A stretch of 64,000 bases of DNA from Siniperca chuatsi (GCF_020085105.1 NC_058056.1:20750429-20814428); one strand, 5' to 3'. Numbered from the stretch's first letter, positions 35,741 through 49,665 are shown. The notes: generated from the sequence alone by a model not told the origin. A program made the numbers and translations.

Positions 35741-36649
35741 TTAAGTAATCACTGACTCACAGGATTTTTAGACAGTGCAGGAGACTAGAATGTACTGAAC
35801 AATGCATGAAAACTTTTGCAATATTTGCAGAAACAAACCTACTACATCGACCGCATTAAATTAATGTTTAATTTTTATGACCAATAATGAAATAGGAAGA
35901 CTTTCAGATGGGAAACCTGGAATGACAAGGGAGCATTTCTGGAACACGAGCACCACCTGCTGGATATTGGGTGCAGGTGCAACATATTTTGGTGGATCTG
36001 AGGATGCAGATGTGAAAGAATAATTTGGGTCAGACAATAATAAGCGTCTCCAGAGTAGTTTAAATATGTAAACTTTTTTTTTTCACTGTGATTCATTCAG
36101 TGTATTTTTGACTACATAAAAAATCCAAATAGATAATCGAACAAGCCCAGCTCAAAATTACTGCTTCGGGCTGTTAAGCCATTCAGCCTCCGAGCCTGAG
36201 GTTATTTATGTAACAGAATGAAAACACATCTTGAGAAATCTTGACATTGAGCCTTTCCACCACTAGATGGAGAAGTGAGACAGAAAAAAACTGAAAGAAT
36301 GGTCCTTTCTCCTCTGATAGGAGAACTGGACTTGATCCCAATTTTAGGCTGCACGTAGGCTACACCGCTCTTTTGCAGCCCTGAAACAGACAGCCTGGTT
36401 CCTTGGACGTCATATGATAAGGCTGGAGGAGAGCCAGCAGGGCCCCCGTTTGGAGAGGAGGACCCATATCTCAGTCAACGCGCGCAGTCAGGGCCCCCTT
36501 TATCTCTACAAGGCAGGGAGGCGTATCCTTTCCCCTCTCCCACTCCCCGTCAAATACCACTCTGACTCCCTCACTCTCTCACACCCATGCACTAACTAGA
36601 CTACAACCTGCTTCTGACGACGCCCTATCGCCCATGAGATTTCCACCAA

Positions 36650-36897
36650 GTCCTTCGTGCGTCGTTTTCGCTCGAGAGGAAGCCATTGGGGTCTTATTAC
36701 TGTCGGGCTGTGCGCTCAGGCTGCCCACGGCATCACCACAGCAATAACAGAAGGGGTGCCAGCCAGAAGAGGAGGAGGAGGAGGAGGAGGAGAGGCAGGG
36801 GTGTTAGAGTATTTCGAATTGACGCTCAGAAAATAAACAAGGAGACACCCTGTTTGGAAGACGTCTGTGGCGGGAAGCGACAGGGATCTGCAACTGA
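36650..36897 (+). other. palm1: Probable palm1 non-coding first exon and promoter
   Basis: This GC-rich, CpG-containing block ends CAACTGA|GTAAGT, a perfect donor, and is the only CpG-rich candidate upstream of the first coding exon at 50494. It has an inverted CCAAT box (ATTGG, 36685) and a (GAG)n run at 36768-36793. The left boundary is approximate. It could instead be an alternative first exon. Confidence 0.45.
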
Positions 36898-39069
36898 GTA
36901 AGTCGTGATTTAGTGCGCGGTGGTTGTGCCCGTGTTTTGCTGTGGCTGGCCTGCTTTTGGTGATTTGTCCAGCGGCTGGTTATGCAGCGGCGCAATATTT
37001 AAGCTTCCAGCCCGGCAGCATCATTTGACTCGGACAGGAGGGATGTCAGAGCGGGACAGAGGGATGGAGACAAGGGGGAAAACAAAGATATCTTAAATAT
37101 CTGTACTAGAGAGATTTCTGACTTTAAACACGATCGTTGCATTAATATGAGGTTACAACTAGTTATCACGAGGCGCAGTATCCTTCAAGGGACATAAATG
37201 CACATTTAACAGAACAAGCTCCCAATAAAGTCAGGCGCTGATTTGGAGGTGAATTACAGGGAAAAAATAGCTGCAACATTATGTCATGTCAACATCCTTT
37301 ATGAGATACCCAGAGGCCCGCTTTACTGTACTGTAGGCTACTTTCAAGCAATGATACGGCCAGGCCGACAGGTGTAACGGGACGACATGTTTACGCTAAT
37401 GCCTTTGATCACCCTTCATGTAATATCGATCTGTTTTGCGAGCAGAGTGTGTCAGGATGTCTTTTTTTTTTTTTTTCTCGATGGTGAATTTCCAGTGGCG
37501 CCAGCCGTGCATGGCCGTCACTGCATGGGTGAGAGATGCTGACTGGCGACAGGCTGTGGAGGAGAGGAGAGGGGAGTAACAGGGTATTCTATGGTGTGTT
37601 GTGATGTGAGTAGTCTGCTCCAATATGGCGCGCATGAGCTGAAAAACCTTAGCCATTACATACTCCTGTCTGGAATTTACGCCGTGTAGTGGACCAGGCA
37701 GTTGGGTTTTTAGGATACCAGAGAAAAAGACTGTGCACCCCTAACCGCCTGAGGTTTAGCTCAAATTAATTTCAGCTCAGGTTGCCACTGGTGATGGAGT
37801 CTGGCTCCTCTGTCCTATCAGATTATCACGAAGGCTTGTGTGTATATTCTCCTTCTGTGTCTATTCCTGTCTCTAGAACAATATCAGTTGGACCAACTCC
37901 TAATTTTACTCTGTTTTTGTAATTATGTTTGATCACAGCAGGTATAGGCACAACCAGACAATGAGTGTGTTTTTGTTTGGTCTTGTGTCCATTGTTTCTC
38001 TCCTGGGTGTCTGCCCTGTGAGCCAAAGTGACTGTTGTGGACAACATCTTTGTTGACAAGACCAGGACAGGACGTCAGGTCTTTGTTTTATTCCTCTAAA
38101 TAGCTACAGTGACACCTGTTTGATTCCTGGAAATACTGGGAAAATAAGTGTAGTGAAAGTGATTGACTCTTCGTCCATGACAGTTTCTTCTGAGGTGACA
38201 GCCCAGGTGTGAATATGAATGTTGGTGCTGAAAAGGAGCCAAAGTTACTTGATTTCAAGTCCTTAGAGCATGTTTGCAAGGTCAAGACAAGTGCAAGGAA
38301 TGATGCGTTTTGGTGTAACACTGAGATAGAAAAATACACAGCACTGGCATCATTTTGGGCTCTCTGTTGCCATGTTCTTTACTGTGTCACATCTATACTT
38401 AAATTTTAGAAATCCAGCTTTCTGATCAAGAATTATTAAACAAAACCCTTTATGACGCTCTCTTTTTCAGGAAATGTAGCCGAGTAAATGGTTTCCTATG
38501 GATCACAACCTACTTTTTTAGATTATGCACATTAGTCCTCATTATCCAACATAGTGGAATTTGTTCTTGTTTATTAGCAAATACAAAATATACAATAACA
38601 TAAAATGCAGATCTCTGAGCCCATAAATTAAAGCACCAAATTAATAATCGTAAGAATATGGGCAGTAATTACACTACGTGCCCTTTAAGTATCACCATGA
38701 AAGACTGAATTTGTGAGAATTAAGAGCATCAATGAAGATTACATGTTTGCACTGTGCACTGTTTGTTGTCTGTTCTGTCATTTTATTGTATGAGTGAGAC
38801 ATGTTAAGTCCACAGTAGGCCTCAGCCTGGCAGATTGTGAACTGAGGGTCTATATCCGGTCGGCTGCTCTGTGTTGTGTCAGCGACTCACAGTAGAGCTG
38901 ACAGCACTTGTCTTGTCCACCCAATCATCATTCGGCATTATGACTCTGGACAGCCACATTTCTGTGTGCTTATATATCTGTGTGTTTTTGCATATGTGCA
39001 GCTTTGTATGTGCATTTTAGTCTGTCTTTGCATGTATGCAAGAAAAAAAAGATGGATTGTGTGTGCGAC

Positions 39070-39076
<7 letters not shown>

Positions 39077-39113
<37 letters not shown>
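39077..39113 (+). repeat. (GT)n microsatellite in palm1 intron 1
   Basis: About 18 GT units. Confidence 0.93.
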
Positions 39114-39117
<4 letters not shown>

Positions 39118-39429
39118 TGTGTGTTGATGACTGTCTCCTGGCCCGGCAGGCAGGGCACTGGGATGGATCTGCTTTCACCAATTTAGATAGGGGAAATAGG
39201 CTGGTAACTGGAAGGTCATTCATCCTAATCTAGGACTGTCAGTGAAAGATCTGGCGAAATGTGAATGAGTGGCACTCTTTACTACCAACTAACTACACTC
39301 AAAGTGCCCTTTAGTAAGCTCCGAAGCCCTGATTGCTCGAACAGATATCCTCAGTGAGCAGAACTGGGAGAAAACTGGTCATATTGAGCTGTAATATCTT
39401 TATATTAACAATGGATCACATTACTACTT

Positions 39430-39880
39430 GTACGTGAAAGGGGGCGCTCATAGTGACAAACCCACAGAGAATTAGCACCCAACTCTGCAGTTCTCTTCAG
39501 CTCTACTCACACATTTTAGCGTCTCTCAGCCTATTGTTTTGTTTTTTCCAGCCCACAACTTTATTGTTTTGGTTTAGTCGCACCGCTCCCATTAACATTG
39601 TTTCCAGGCGCTGCAGGCAGCTGTTTTCAGCAGAAAAGCTCTGATAAATCCACTGTACGTTGCCTGCCCAGTGCCAAATGGCAGACAAAGTTAGCGACTC
39701 GCTGGTGAACATAGTGGAGCAATTAGCAGCTTAAAGCCAGATATTTCACCTTTAGAAGTTAGTGGAGACCAAAACAGCTTAAAATGTGCTAGTATGTCAG
39801 TGTTGTGTTTACAGCTTGTTTCCACAGCCCCCAAGTCGCCAAAAAATCAGTTAATGCAGGTTTAATGAAAATGCAAGGGG
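39430..39880. repeat. Putative percomorph interspersed repeat in palm1 intron 1
   Basis: Phrases such as GGCAGACAAAGTTAGCGACT, TGGTGAACATAGTGGAGCAA and TTAGCAGCTTAAAGCCAGAT match a repeat I recall from percomorph genomes. Ends and class are not defined. Confidence 0.45.
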
Positions 39881-40601
39881 GTTAAAGGTAACTTCTGCAT
39901 TAAAAGTGACAGCAAAACATCTAATATTTAACTTTTAACATAGCACTACTATTGCGCTATTGCATAATTGCAATTTGCTAGCATTTCAGTGGCAGAAATT
40001 TTTGGTACAACATCATTACCAGAGGATAGCAGGCCTCTCACGGGTTCATATCCTGCCCTGAGCGAGTAGCCCCAGAGTGATGGATATTACTAATTACCCT
40101 CGATGACCTTGCTGTCATTAAGAAACCATTTATGCAGTGGTTATAAAATCACATCAGTATGCTAGTGGAGGAAAATGAATGTCATGCATTACAGAAGCCC
40201 ATAGCTACTGTTTTGTGCTGAAAGATGGTATTATGTAAGTGAAAGCTTGCTCAGCAAGCATAAAGAGTGATAAGGAGTAACATCTGGGCAGATAGAGATG
40301 TGAGATATTTGATAATGCAATGCAATCCACCTTGCCCTTTCTCCATGTTTTTTCTCTTTCTATTAATCTCTGCCTTCTCTTTTCCTCCTGGATAGTCACC
40401 TTTTCTTTCCCTTTTTTTCTGAATATCTCTCATTACAAACCCCCCTCCTTGCTGCTTTGTCATGACAGATAAGGCGAGAGAGGATTTGTTTTTTTCACTC
40501 TCTTCCCAGCAGATAGTCTGTCTTCTGATAAACTGTCATTTTTAGCCTCTAAGGCATTTTAATCTCAGAGGGAAATGTGCTCAGCAGTGTGTGTTTGTGC
40601 A

Positions 40602-40603
<2 letters not shown>

Positions 40604-40634
<31 letters not shown>
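40604..40634 (+). repeat. (GT)n microsatellite in palm1 intron 1
   Basis: About 15 GT units. Confidence 0.93.
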
Positions 40635-40635
<1 letters not shown>

Positions 40636-41669
40636 TTATGCCCCCCTCCCGAAACACGCGCACACCCACACGCTCATATGACAATCACCAGTGTTGTTGC
40701 AAAGATGATATAAAAAGCACTATTGATAAGCAGCAGAGAGGGAGCATCCATTTTTTTGCACTGTAGATAACCTGAACCTAACACCACACACACATTTACA
40801 CACATTCACATCTCGTTTAAGCGCTACGAGAAGAATGAATATTAGATTTTGTCCCCTTGTAAATGAAACATAGTTTTTTAGAATCCCAGAAGAGATTGGG
40901 CAGGGTGATATTGGACAAACATACTGAGCATTAACAATTCCTGAGCCTCTTGAGAGCCCTAAGTGGGGATTGGGATCTTGCCATAAGGAAAGGCATCTAT
41001 TTGGCCTAATGGTTCCTGTGTTAACATTGAGAGGCTGCTCCAATAATGTAAGTCCATAGGCTTCCTATATGCGGATATATGGAGTTAGCTGATTGACCAG
41101 AGAGACACAGAGAGCACACCAGGATGCAGGAGACAGTCCACTATAGAAATTGACCGTCTGTAAACATAGCAGTCAGCAGGTCATGTTGATGCTAATGCTG
41201 GTACAATGTAATTTACTCATCGTAATTCAATTCTCTCAACTTCTTAATAATAAATATATTTAAGCCTTAACAGTCTGAGACACAAATAGGCATTTGTAGC
41301 ATTTTTGTGTAACATTTTTGAAATCTACCAACAATCGATCCACTATCCATGGGTCAGGACACTGGGTATTCAACCAAGATTTTTCATTGCAGTGCCTATG
41401 CATACATTCAAAATAAGGCACGTGAGAACACTCGTACAAAGAGCACATTGTAAAATTCCAGTTGCTCTAGTGTAGCTGTGTCGTGGCAAGCAGTAGCGGG
41501 GAGATTGCCCCTTTTTTGGGGAGCACCCAGATTAAAGCTCTTTTGTCAAGATTCCCAGCTGTAGAGCTGCTGTTTTGTTGCTAAACCAAGTGACAACCAC
41601 AAGTGCAAAGTGCCTTAACATGAAGTTCCAAATTGTCTCTATTCTGAAGTGACTTGTTGCACACTTCAT

Positions 41670-42005
41670 AGTAGGGCTGCAACTAACGATTATTTTCATC
41701 ATTAGTTAATCTGCAGATTATTTTCTTGATTAATCGTCTTGTCTATAAAATCCCCAATATCGTTTCAAACAGGCGAAGATGGTGTGTTGAAATTGCTTGT
41801 TTTATTCAACTAACAGTCTAACACCATAAAAAGATTTTCAGTTTACTATTATATATCACAAGAAAAGCATAAAATCCTGTCATTTGAGAAGCTGGAACCA
41901 GTGAATATTGGGCATTTTTGCTTGAAAAAAATGAAAAAGGTTAATTGATCATCAAAATAGTTTCATTTTCTGTCAACTGACTAATCAACTGCTTGCTGCT
42001 GCTCT
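41670..42005. repeat. Interspersed repeat, GGCTGCAACTAACGATTA family, copy 2
   Basis: The best preserved copy: AGGGCTGCAACTAACGATTA at the left, CAACTAACAGTCTAACACC in the middle, TTTTTGCTTGAAAAAAATG, and TGTCAACTGACTAATCAACT at the right. Lies in palm1 intron 1. Confidence 0.75.
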
Positions 42006-42334
42006 CTACATCATAGTACAACCAGTGCATGTGTCCATTTATTGTGGTCATGGACCTTTGTGTAATATTTTTTCAGGGCCTTTAGTTTGTTCTCTACTTG
42101 CTTTTGAATGTGGCTCTAGCGTTTATGAACTAGCAGCTTTGTGATGTTGCTATACAACCAAATCTTTGATCACGCTGGTTATCTGTCAATTTATCTCTTC
42201 TCCTTTTACAAACTTCTGCATCTTGCCAGTTCTCCATGTTGTCTTTGTAGTAGCTTTCCTCCTTCCCTTCTAAAAACACGGCACTTATAAGTCACAGCAG
42301 ATTTTTTATCAGGTGTGGTGCTAAAAGGCTTTTA

Positions 42335-42385
42335 GAATCAGAATCAGAAATACTTTATTGATCCCCGAGGGGAAACTCTTTTCAC
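42335..42385 (-). repeat. LINE 3'-tail-like remnant (ATCAATAAAGTATTTCTGATTC)
   Basis: Read on the minus strand it is a CCCCTCGGGGATCAATAAAG motif followed by TATTTCTGATTCTGATTC, the kind of tail found in Rex1/Babar-type fish LINEs. No reverse transcriptase sequence is attached, so it is a near-complete 5' truncation or an independent repeat. Confidence 0.5.
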
Positions 42386-43599
42386 CTTGGTGGTTGCCGC
42401 TCCACCCTTTCTAAACAGTCAACCAAACTCCAGGCTTTCAAACATCCCAACACAGACCTATCTGCTAAATCAAAGATGCCGTGTACATGTTTTTCTACAG
42501 TCTACAAGCTGAACCTGTGTTCTGACCTCCATGCAGTGGCTGTAATCAAAACACAGGGATCAATAAAGTGTCAGAGGGTTGAAGAGCTGTAGACTCAGCA
42601 TGCATTCCCTGGATATATAAAAATTAACAAGCAAATACCACGCCTCAACAGATTTGCAGTGTAAAGGTTTATCGTTGTGGAAGTAATGAAGGTCGAGTGT
42701 GGTCAAGTGAAGAAATGCGGGCATCTGGCGAGTCGATGAGGAGCAATCCAGGGAGAAGAGAGGGTGGGGACGTCATCTCAGCACAGTGTTTTTGAGGATG
42801 CTTGCAAGAGGCAGAACAAGAAAGGGATTTCTGGAAGGCATGTGAGAACTGGGAGAGAAGTTTTTAGTCAGTTTAGGAACTGATAACAAGGTAAAAATCG
42901 AATGGTCGAACAGCGTCTGAAACCCCCTTCCCCCACAACTTTCCGACTAAAAAATTCGACAATCACACCCACTTTACGCAGCGATTGCTTTCTCTCAAGC
43001 TCTCTTTTTTCATTCTATGTAACACTATTTCACAAATGAGGGCAACATTATGAATGCCTTCTAGGAAAGACTGTGCCGTTATCCCCAAATTTGAAAGATT
43101 GTCACGTCTCACCCTTCGCTATGATGGCAGGCTTTTCACCCCACTTTCAGATGTGGTCAGATGGCATGTTGTATGAACTAGTTAATTTTAGAATAACCCA
43201 ACCTTTAGAGTGGCCACCCTCAAAGGTATTTAAAGCAGAAGAAGGAATTAGTACCATAGATCAATAAACAGGCTATAGTAAATACAAAAATATTGGTGTT
43301 TACAGTAAGTAGTACAAAGGTAGCCACATCTCCAGCTAGAAAACTGATTTAAAAACACATGCTTCTCCACTGCAGCTTGCACAAAGGCCCACTTTCACAC
43401 CTATGCACACCTGGCCAGTAGCTGATTGCACAGATTTTACACATCCAAATCAATTCACTAGTAATGGACAGTACTACTCAGATGTATAATCTTGGAAAAT
43501 AGCCCTAACGATGTCACTAGGGTTATCTTAGTTTGGGCTCGAAGACTACAAACCTTTAGGGATAAGGAGTTAGAGTTGCACACTGGATAAAGGCTGTCT

Positions 43600-43830
43600 A
43601 CAAACTGGGGGCAGTTTGAAACACGTGGGCATTTACCGGGCAGCGAGGATCTTGTGAAAAACGCTATTTACCCTAGGTGTATTATGGGTAGCCTAGGATC
43701 CAGCGTTTTTGGAGCTTGACTAATGCTAGGAACCACAGTAAACGACAAAATATTTTGGCCTCTGCTTCTTTAATCTAGTCTGTTGCGAATCCCCTAACAT
43801 TATGAAAGTGCAATAACTCACAGGTTAATC
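43600..43830 (+). repeat. Interspersed repeat, GGATCCAGCGTTTTGGGAG family, copy 2
   Basis: Contains CCTAGGATCCAGCGTTTTTG, GGCCTCTGCTTCTTTAATC and AACATTATGAAAGTGCAATA, aligning with 1170-1320. Lies in palm1 intron 1. Confidence 0.6.
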
Positions 43831-46800
43831 TTTGTTTGTTAACTTGCATTAAGGTATTAACTTAAGGTATTAATTAAAATCTTTGATACACAGGTTCAAA
43901 ATCACAGTCGCTTAGCTTGTGTCTTGTTGACACTGGGACGATATCAGAACTGTTTCTCACTCCTTTCTGACCTCTTCATCCCACCCCACTTGTCTCAGTC
44001 TGTGTGTGGCTTCTCATTTGTCTTCTCAACATGGATGTTACACACTATTTCACTCTCCTCTGTATTGACAGAGCTGTTATTTATGGGTGACCTCTGGGGG
44101 AAGGGAGTTTTACTCTCTGACCCCTGGAATACTAACATGTGACCTCAGCGAACTTCCTCCAGTTTTTATTGGCACCGTACTGTTTATGTTTATGCAGAAT
44201 TTGTGTTGCGCCTCAGATAGAAGGATGCATGTTCGGTGGTGGAGAAGTCGTGGTGTGCGTGCTCGCCTTAGACAAGTGTGTATATGTGTATTTGTGTGGA
44301 TGGGGCATAAAGGCAGGGAGAAGTATTGTTGTCCCTGTGCTCTTTTGGCCTGAAGGAAGGAAGCTGTGGAAGTGGGGAGTAGAGAGAAGGAGAAAGAAGT
44401 GCCACTCCAACAGAGTGAGTGTGAAGGGGATTTGAGATTAGTTTCCTCTTCCAGACTCTCTGTTTTCTAATGCAGGGCTTGGGTCATTAAGCTCAAGAGT
44501 CATTCTCGCAGTCATCGTTCTTTCTGAAGAGGAAACATTTTTGTGCCAGACAGTGTTATTTTGTGTGTATGTATTGGTATGTCTGTCTGTACACGCTTCT
44601 TCATTCAAGAATAGCCAGAAATGACTTCTTGTTCGTATCTGGGATCTTTCCAGATTTTTAGAGTAAGTAATAGTGAGTAATTAGTAATTTAATTTGTCCT
44701 TAACCTCTATTTTCTCCTTTTTCTGCCTCTCAGTTTCATCTCATTTCTACACAGGAGTTAGTTTTTGTGTGTGTGCTTGTGTGTGTGTATGCTGGGGAGT
44801 TTCATTATGGCTGCACAATATCAGTTAAAAGGTTCTTGCTGTTGAATTAACACCTGAGTGAACACATTTCCCTTTCACAAAGCAAGAAGGGCTCTGTATA
44901 AATGGGCTATTAGAATGTGCATGCCAGCATTGTATAACTGGAACCATTAGAGGCTATTTTCAAGGTCATTTGTTGTAACTTGTTACATGAATAGTGTACA
45001 ATTAGTGTGATTCTCTCAGTGTCTTTCATTTTTTGTTTGGCTACCTGCCCCCTCTTCTTGTTTGGCTTGATAGCATACCTGTTACTCTGACTGTAAGACA
45101 TTGCCTTGGTTAACAAGAAGGTCTCTGACTGGCCAACAGTGGAGGTCATTGGTACAGAAAAACAAGCTATATCAGGCTTTGGCTACGCAGACAATACTTG
45201 TTAATTGGATCAGTTCATTAGTTAGTTTTGGTCTTTCATGGGATTTGTTGACAATAAGAAAAATATAGAATATCACAAGACCTATTCTTTTAAAACTGTT
45301 TAGTTTAATAACTCCTTCCTTTTTTTAATTTTTTTTCTTAATGTCATTCTTTTTAGTCAAGCCTAGGGATATCCCATATGGTTGCAATGTTGTAGGTGTT
45401 AGATCAGTTCATGCATTGTGCATTGAAGTGTTCACTATCTAATGAAGCACAGATGCTATAAAAACAAGATTTAAAAACAATCTGTGCATCTGAGTATGTG
45501 TGAGCGTGGGCGGCAGGATCAGAATCAGTATGTCGTGGTGTCCAATTCCAGGTTTGTGTGGTGTTTGTTTAAGATAATCCTAGATTAGTGGTGATGAGAC
45601 CTAGTGTAATCTGCCACTACCGCCGACAGATAGACACATACTGTAGATGGATGGCCTGTGAATGTCCCCGAGTCACACAGTGTGCCTACTCTCATGTACA
45701 GATCAGTACACCATGTACTTGCTGACCTTTTTACTCCCAGACTGTGTAGCGTGAATAATAATACAATATTTCTTAACCGACTGTTCAAAACATATATTAC
45801 AATTGGCTGTAACAAACTTTGTTCCTTTACAAGTTTTCAAAAGTCTAAAAAGTGAAGATGATTTTGTTACTGCAAGGACAATAATTTAGTACAATGAAAC
45901 ATGATGCTATCATTAACCAACACCAGCAATGTTGTAGGATGGTCTCTATCTAATTTGGATTTGGTGGATCCAGCCAATTCAGTGGAAGGAAAACCATTTC
46001 TTCTCACCTTGGAAAGGAGAATTTTAAATCCAGGTTGGGTTTTAGATCAACATGATTTCCCTAAACAAAGATGCTCAGTGGGATTATTATTAATTTAGCT
46101 CCACAGGCATTAAGGTCATCACTTTCAGGGCATTTGAGTGCAGATAGAGAGTGTGTAAAATGACTGCTGGTACCAGAGGACCATGAGCACAATGCTATTA
46201 GAAGATGATGCTGGTGCTCTGCGCAGGCAGTTAATGTGTTCCTGGAAATGCTACAGCAGCAGTGCACTCAACAGGGAATAGGGCTGGTCATTAGTCCGTT
46301 TCCTTGACTTCTTCTGCCATGCACCTGCCTTGACATATTGACAGAAAGATCCTTAGTTTTAGCCGGCTAAGACTACCACTACTAAGACTCTCAGTCCTGC
46401 CTGACTAATATTGTTGATCTATTATATTTATCTGTCTCAGTAAGTTTCTGCTGGCCTGTCTGTGAGTGACTGCCAGCCTCCCTGGATGTCCTGTTTTCTC
46501 GGCCATAAATGTAATTACTCTTCGAGCTATGCTGTGAAGATGCCTGTCTATGTGTCTGCTTTGCTTTCGCTTTCCTTTGTCCATAATTTATGAGCGAGGC
46601 AGCAGGACATAGACCCACGATGTTCCAACATGGTGGACATATTATAGCTGTAGCCTAGAGGTTAGAGAAGCAGGACTAGCATTACAATTCAGGATTGAAT
46701 GGTGATATGTGCTTGGAAAATCTGAGCACATAATCCCCAATTGGTTCAGTGGGCATCTGATGTTAACTTTGGCATGTACTGGATAGTCTTGATCACAACT

Positions 46801-46874
46801 CACAGACCCACATGGCAGATTTTCCACTGTCATTAAGGGTTGATTGTTTGCAGTTGCATTGTTTTAGGTGTAGG

Positions 46875-47350
46875 CATGGGTATCAAACCTCTGTAGCACC
46901 AAAACCAGCGTTGGTCAGATTCTTAAGTCTTATAAACATATTTTTTTAATTCCTTATTTGAATCACACTTTTGATCTGACGAAATAGTCGTAACTCAAGG
47001 TCAACTTACTTGCTTTTTACATAGTTTTTAAGTGCATCTCATGGTCTTCATCAGCGAATTGAGTATGGAATTAAGTTGAGCTCAGTTGTCGTCATGTGAC
47101 CTATGGAACCTCAATAGCAGCTAAAACAGTTCTGGGAAAAGCTAGTAAGTGGACTATTTTATTTAGGCAGCGATCTCACATAATTTTAAGACTTTGAGAA
47201 GTTTGTCTTATTTTGTTAAATAGAATAATGGGTTTTGAAGAAAACATTTTTATATTCTTCAAAGTAAAGAATTATTATTGTTTTGGTATTGACTCCAAAA
47301 CTTAGGTATTGTATCAGCCTTGGTATTAAAACATTTACCAGCTCTAATTA
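46875..47350. repeat. Putative interspersed repeat in palm1 intron 1
   Basis: Starts near AGGCATGGGTATCAAACC and ends near GTATCAGCCTTGGTATT; part of its centre (CATCAGCGAATTGAG, GTCATGTGACC) is loosely similar to 24080-24160. No ORF. Evidence is weak. Confidence 0.35.
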
Positions 47351-49427
47351 GATGCTCATGAATACTGATTGGCTCTGGAACAAGTATTCAACATTATCTA
47401 TAAGCGTTAACTCTTTAAGACATAAAGACATTGCATATTCAAATTTTAACATAAGAATTTGGTTAATTACACCGACAAATTAGTTGGTGGAAAATTTTAA
47501 TTATTATCAATATATGGTGTATTTTTATGTAAAAGGACTAAGTTGTGACACATTTTTCTTTATTTGTGTTAAATAAACATGTAAATAAACCTTCTGTAAC
47601 CTGATAATTTTATGTCATATAAGCTATATATTCCCTGTTAATATGACATAGAATTCAGTGTTCAAAAAACAAATTATGTGGTTGAAATGTTCTGTTGAAC
47701 TGAGAGAAAATTTGAGGTCAAATTTGTGTCAGATGTATACCACTCTCAACGTCTGGGACGTTTTGTGTGCAAGCTGTTGCCAGTAAACTTTTGAGTAGAG
47801 TGAGCGAATTGGGATTTACATTGTATGCTGGTTTATTCAAAAGTGTCCTGCATTTTTCACAACTGATGTATCCAACAGAGGTAGTTAACATTAATAAGAA
47901 AAACATGTCTCCAGTCTCCATGCAGTTTCCACCTGTCATAGCTACGCTGTGGGTGTGTTCTGCCTCGTCTCTGCTGATGCTCACAGTGACCTTTCGCAGG
48001 TCTGGATGGTCAGCCGGGGCTTCCAGGCCTCCTTCATACCACTGATGAACTGATCCAGATGAGTCCCCCGATGCTCAGTCAACTAACTACCCTGCTTCCA
48101 CTGTAACCTGAGGGCTGGGAGTGGAAGAGGAGATTTAGAGAGGAAATAAATTCTAAAACACAATCAGCCCACAACATAAATGTAAACCGTACCTGAATGA
48201 AGGTCTTAACAACATAATGTACTTTTGAATTTGCAGCCGATAGTTCGATAGTCCTGGCTTCTTTTATTCAGATTGATTTTACTCAGTACATCTCCAGATG
48301 TTTGTTTTTTTTGTTCTTCCTGTTTGTGCTGGATCAGTGGGAAAGGCGAAAATTAGAAAGAATGTGTCTAGACAGTACACTGTGTGTGTGTGCGTGTGTG
48401 TGTTCATGTGTGTACTTGGGGGTTGATCAGATGATTGTGGTTTTACTTTTTCTCCAACGGGGCTCCATGTGATGGTGATGTGGCTTGGTGGGAGAGCAGA
48501 GATCAGTGTGATGTTTGAATGAATGTGTGCCAGGAATGTGTGCATAAATCCTGCATGTTACAGAGTGTCCTTCCGTAACACACCCCTGAAGTTTTTGGGA
48601 GTCCTACAGCTTCTGTGATTGGACAGTGGATTAACAAGCATGACAGAAAATGTATGATTCTTTATATTTTGACCAACCCTACAGTAAGGGTGAGATTGGA
48701 TGGGGTTTGCTCTATTGATATGCCCACAATCCAAGCTTTGTGAATACTTAGTTTGGAAATGATGTAAGCAAATTGAAACTGTGACAGTGGGCTCCTCATC
48801 AGAAGGAGTGACATGATCAAACAATTTTAACACATTTTACTGGCACTGGAGAGGGGTGGGTGGAGAGTGATGTAGAGTTGTTTTGTCATGTTTCTTTTGT
48901 AAGAGTTTGGTTTGGACCAGCGCAGAGAAATGAGATGTGTTGTGATGCAGTTTCAGTTCGGGCTGGAAAAGGCACACTGCTGCTAAGATGTTGTGGCCAC
49001 CTGAGACACTAGCCAGAGTCAAAGAGGTCCTCTTCTTTTCTGCAAATAGAGCGACCACAGCAGTTGGAGACCAAGTCAGTGAATTTATACACACTAATTC
49101 ATTTTTGGACTACATTGCTTATCACATTCCAGCCACACTGTAAAGTTTCCAGAGGTTCTTGCTATTATGGCAAAATTATTATATCTATGAAAGGTATAAT
49201 TTTATATTGCGACAGAGACACATGTCACTCCTTATAATTTTATATGAATCATTTGTCCCCTTCAGTTAACTTTATCATGTGGCCACGATAATCTAAACTA
49301 TCCAAGTATCATACATAATGTGGTTTCATAGGTAATGAATGTCCTCATTCATAAATTCTAATAGAGATATCAAACCATAGGTCATCCATTTGTCTTAAAT
49401 GTAAATTTGTGAAATCGTATTTGGGGC

Positions 49428-49665
49428 TGCAACTATTTTCATAATTGATTATTTAGCTTTTTCTCCCCAAATATATTCACTTTACAATTATATAAAACAA
49501 AGAAAAGTGTCAAATCTTCACAATTCAAAGTTGGAATTATGACGTTTGTTTGACATTTGTGCTTGAAAACAGACTTCAACGACTGATCAATAATCAAAAT
49601 AGTCTACGCTTAACATACTGTTGATCAACTAATAGATGAATCAACTAATTGTTTCAGCACAAATC
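49428..49665. repeat. Interspersed repeat, GGCTGCAACTAACGATTA family, copy 3
   Basis: Starts TTGGGGCTGCAACTATTTTC and ends AATCAACTAATTGTTTCAGC, with the TTTGTGCTTGAAAACAGACT motif inside. Internally deleted compared with copy 2. Lies in palm1 intron 1. Confidence 0.65.

Larger units (their letters stand above)
27700..36600. other. Intergenic region between plppr3 and palm1
   Basis: No supported exons. It contains the microsatellite cluster, the MITEs at 29999 and 35363, the GTGAGGAC repeat at 32897, and purine-rich runs at 32200-32620 and 33420-33520. MISP, which neighbours PALM in mammals, was looked for and not seen. Confidence 0.55.

Noticed and set aside
25351..36600. MISP gene expected next to PALM by mammalian synteny
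   Set aside because: No MISP-like exon or long non-repetitive frame found on either strand.
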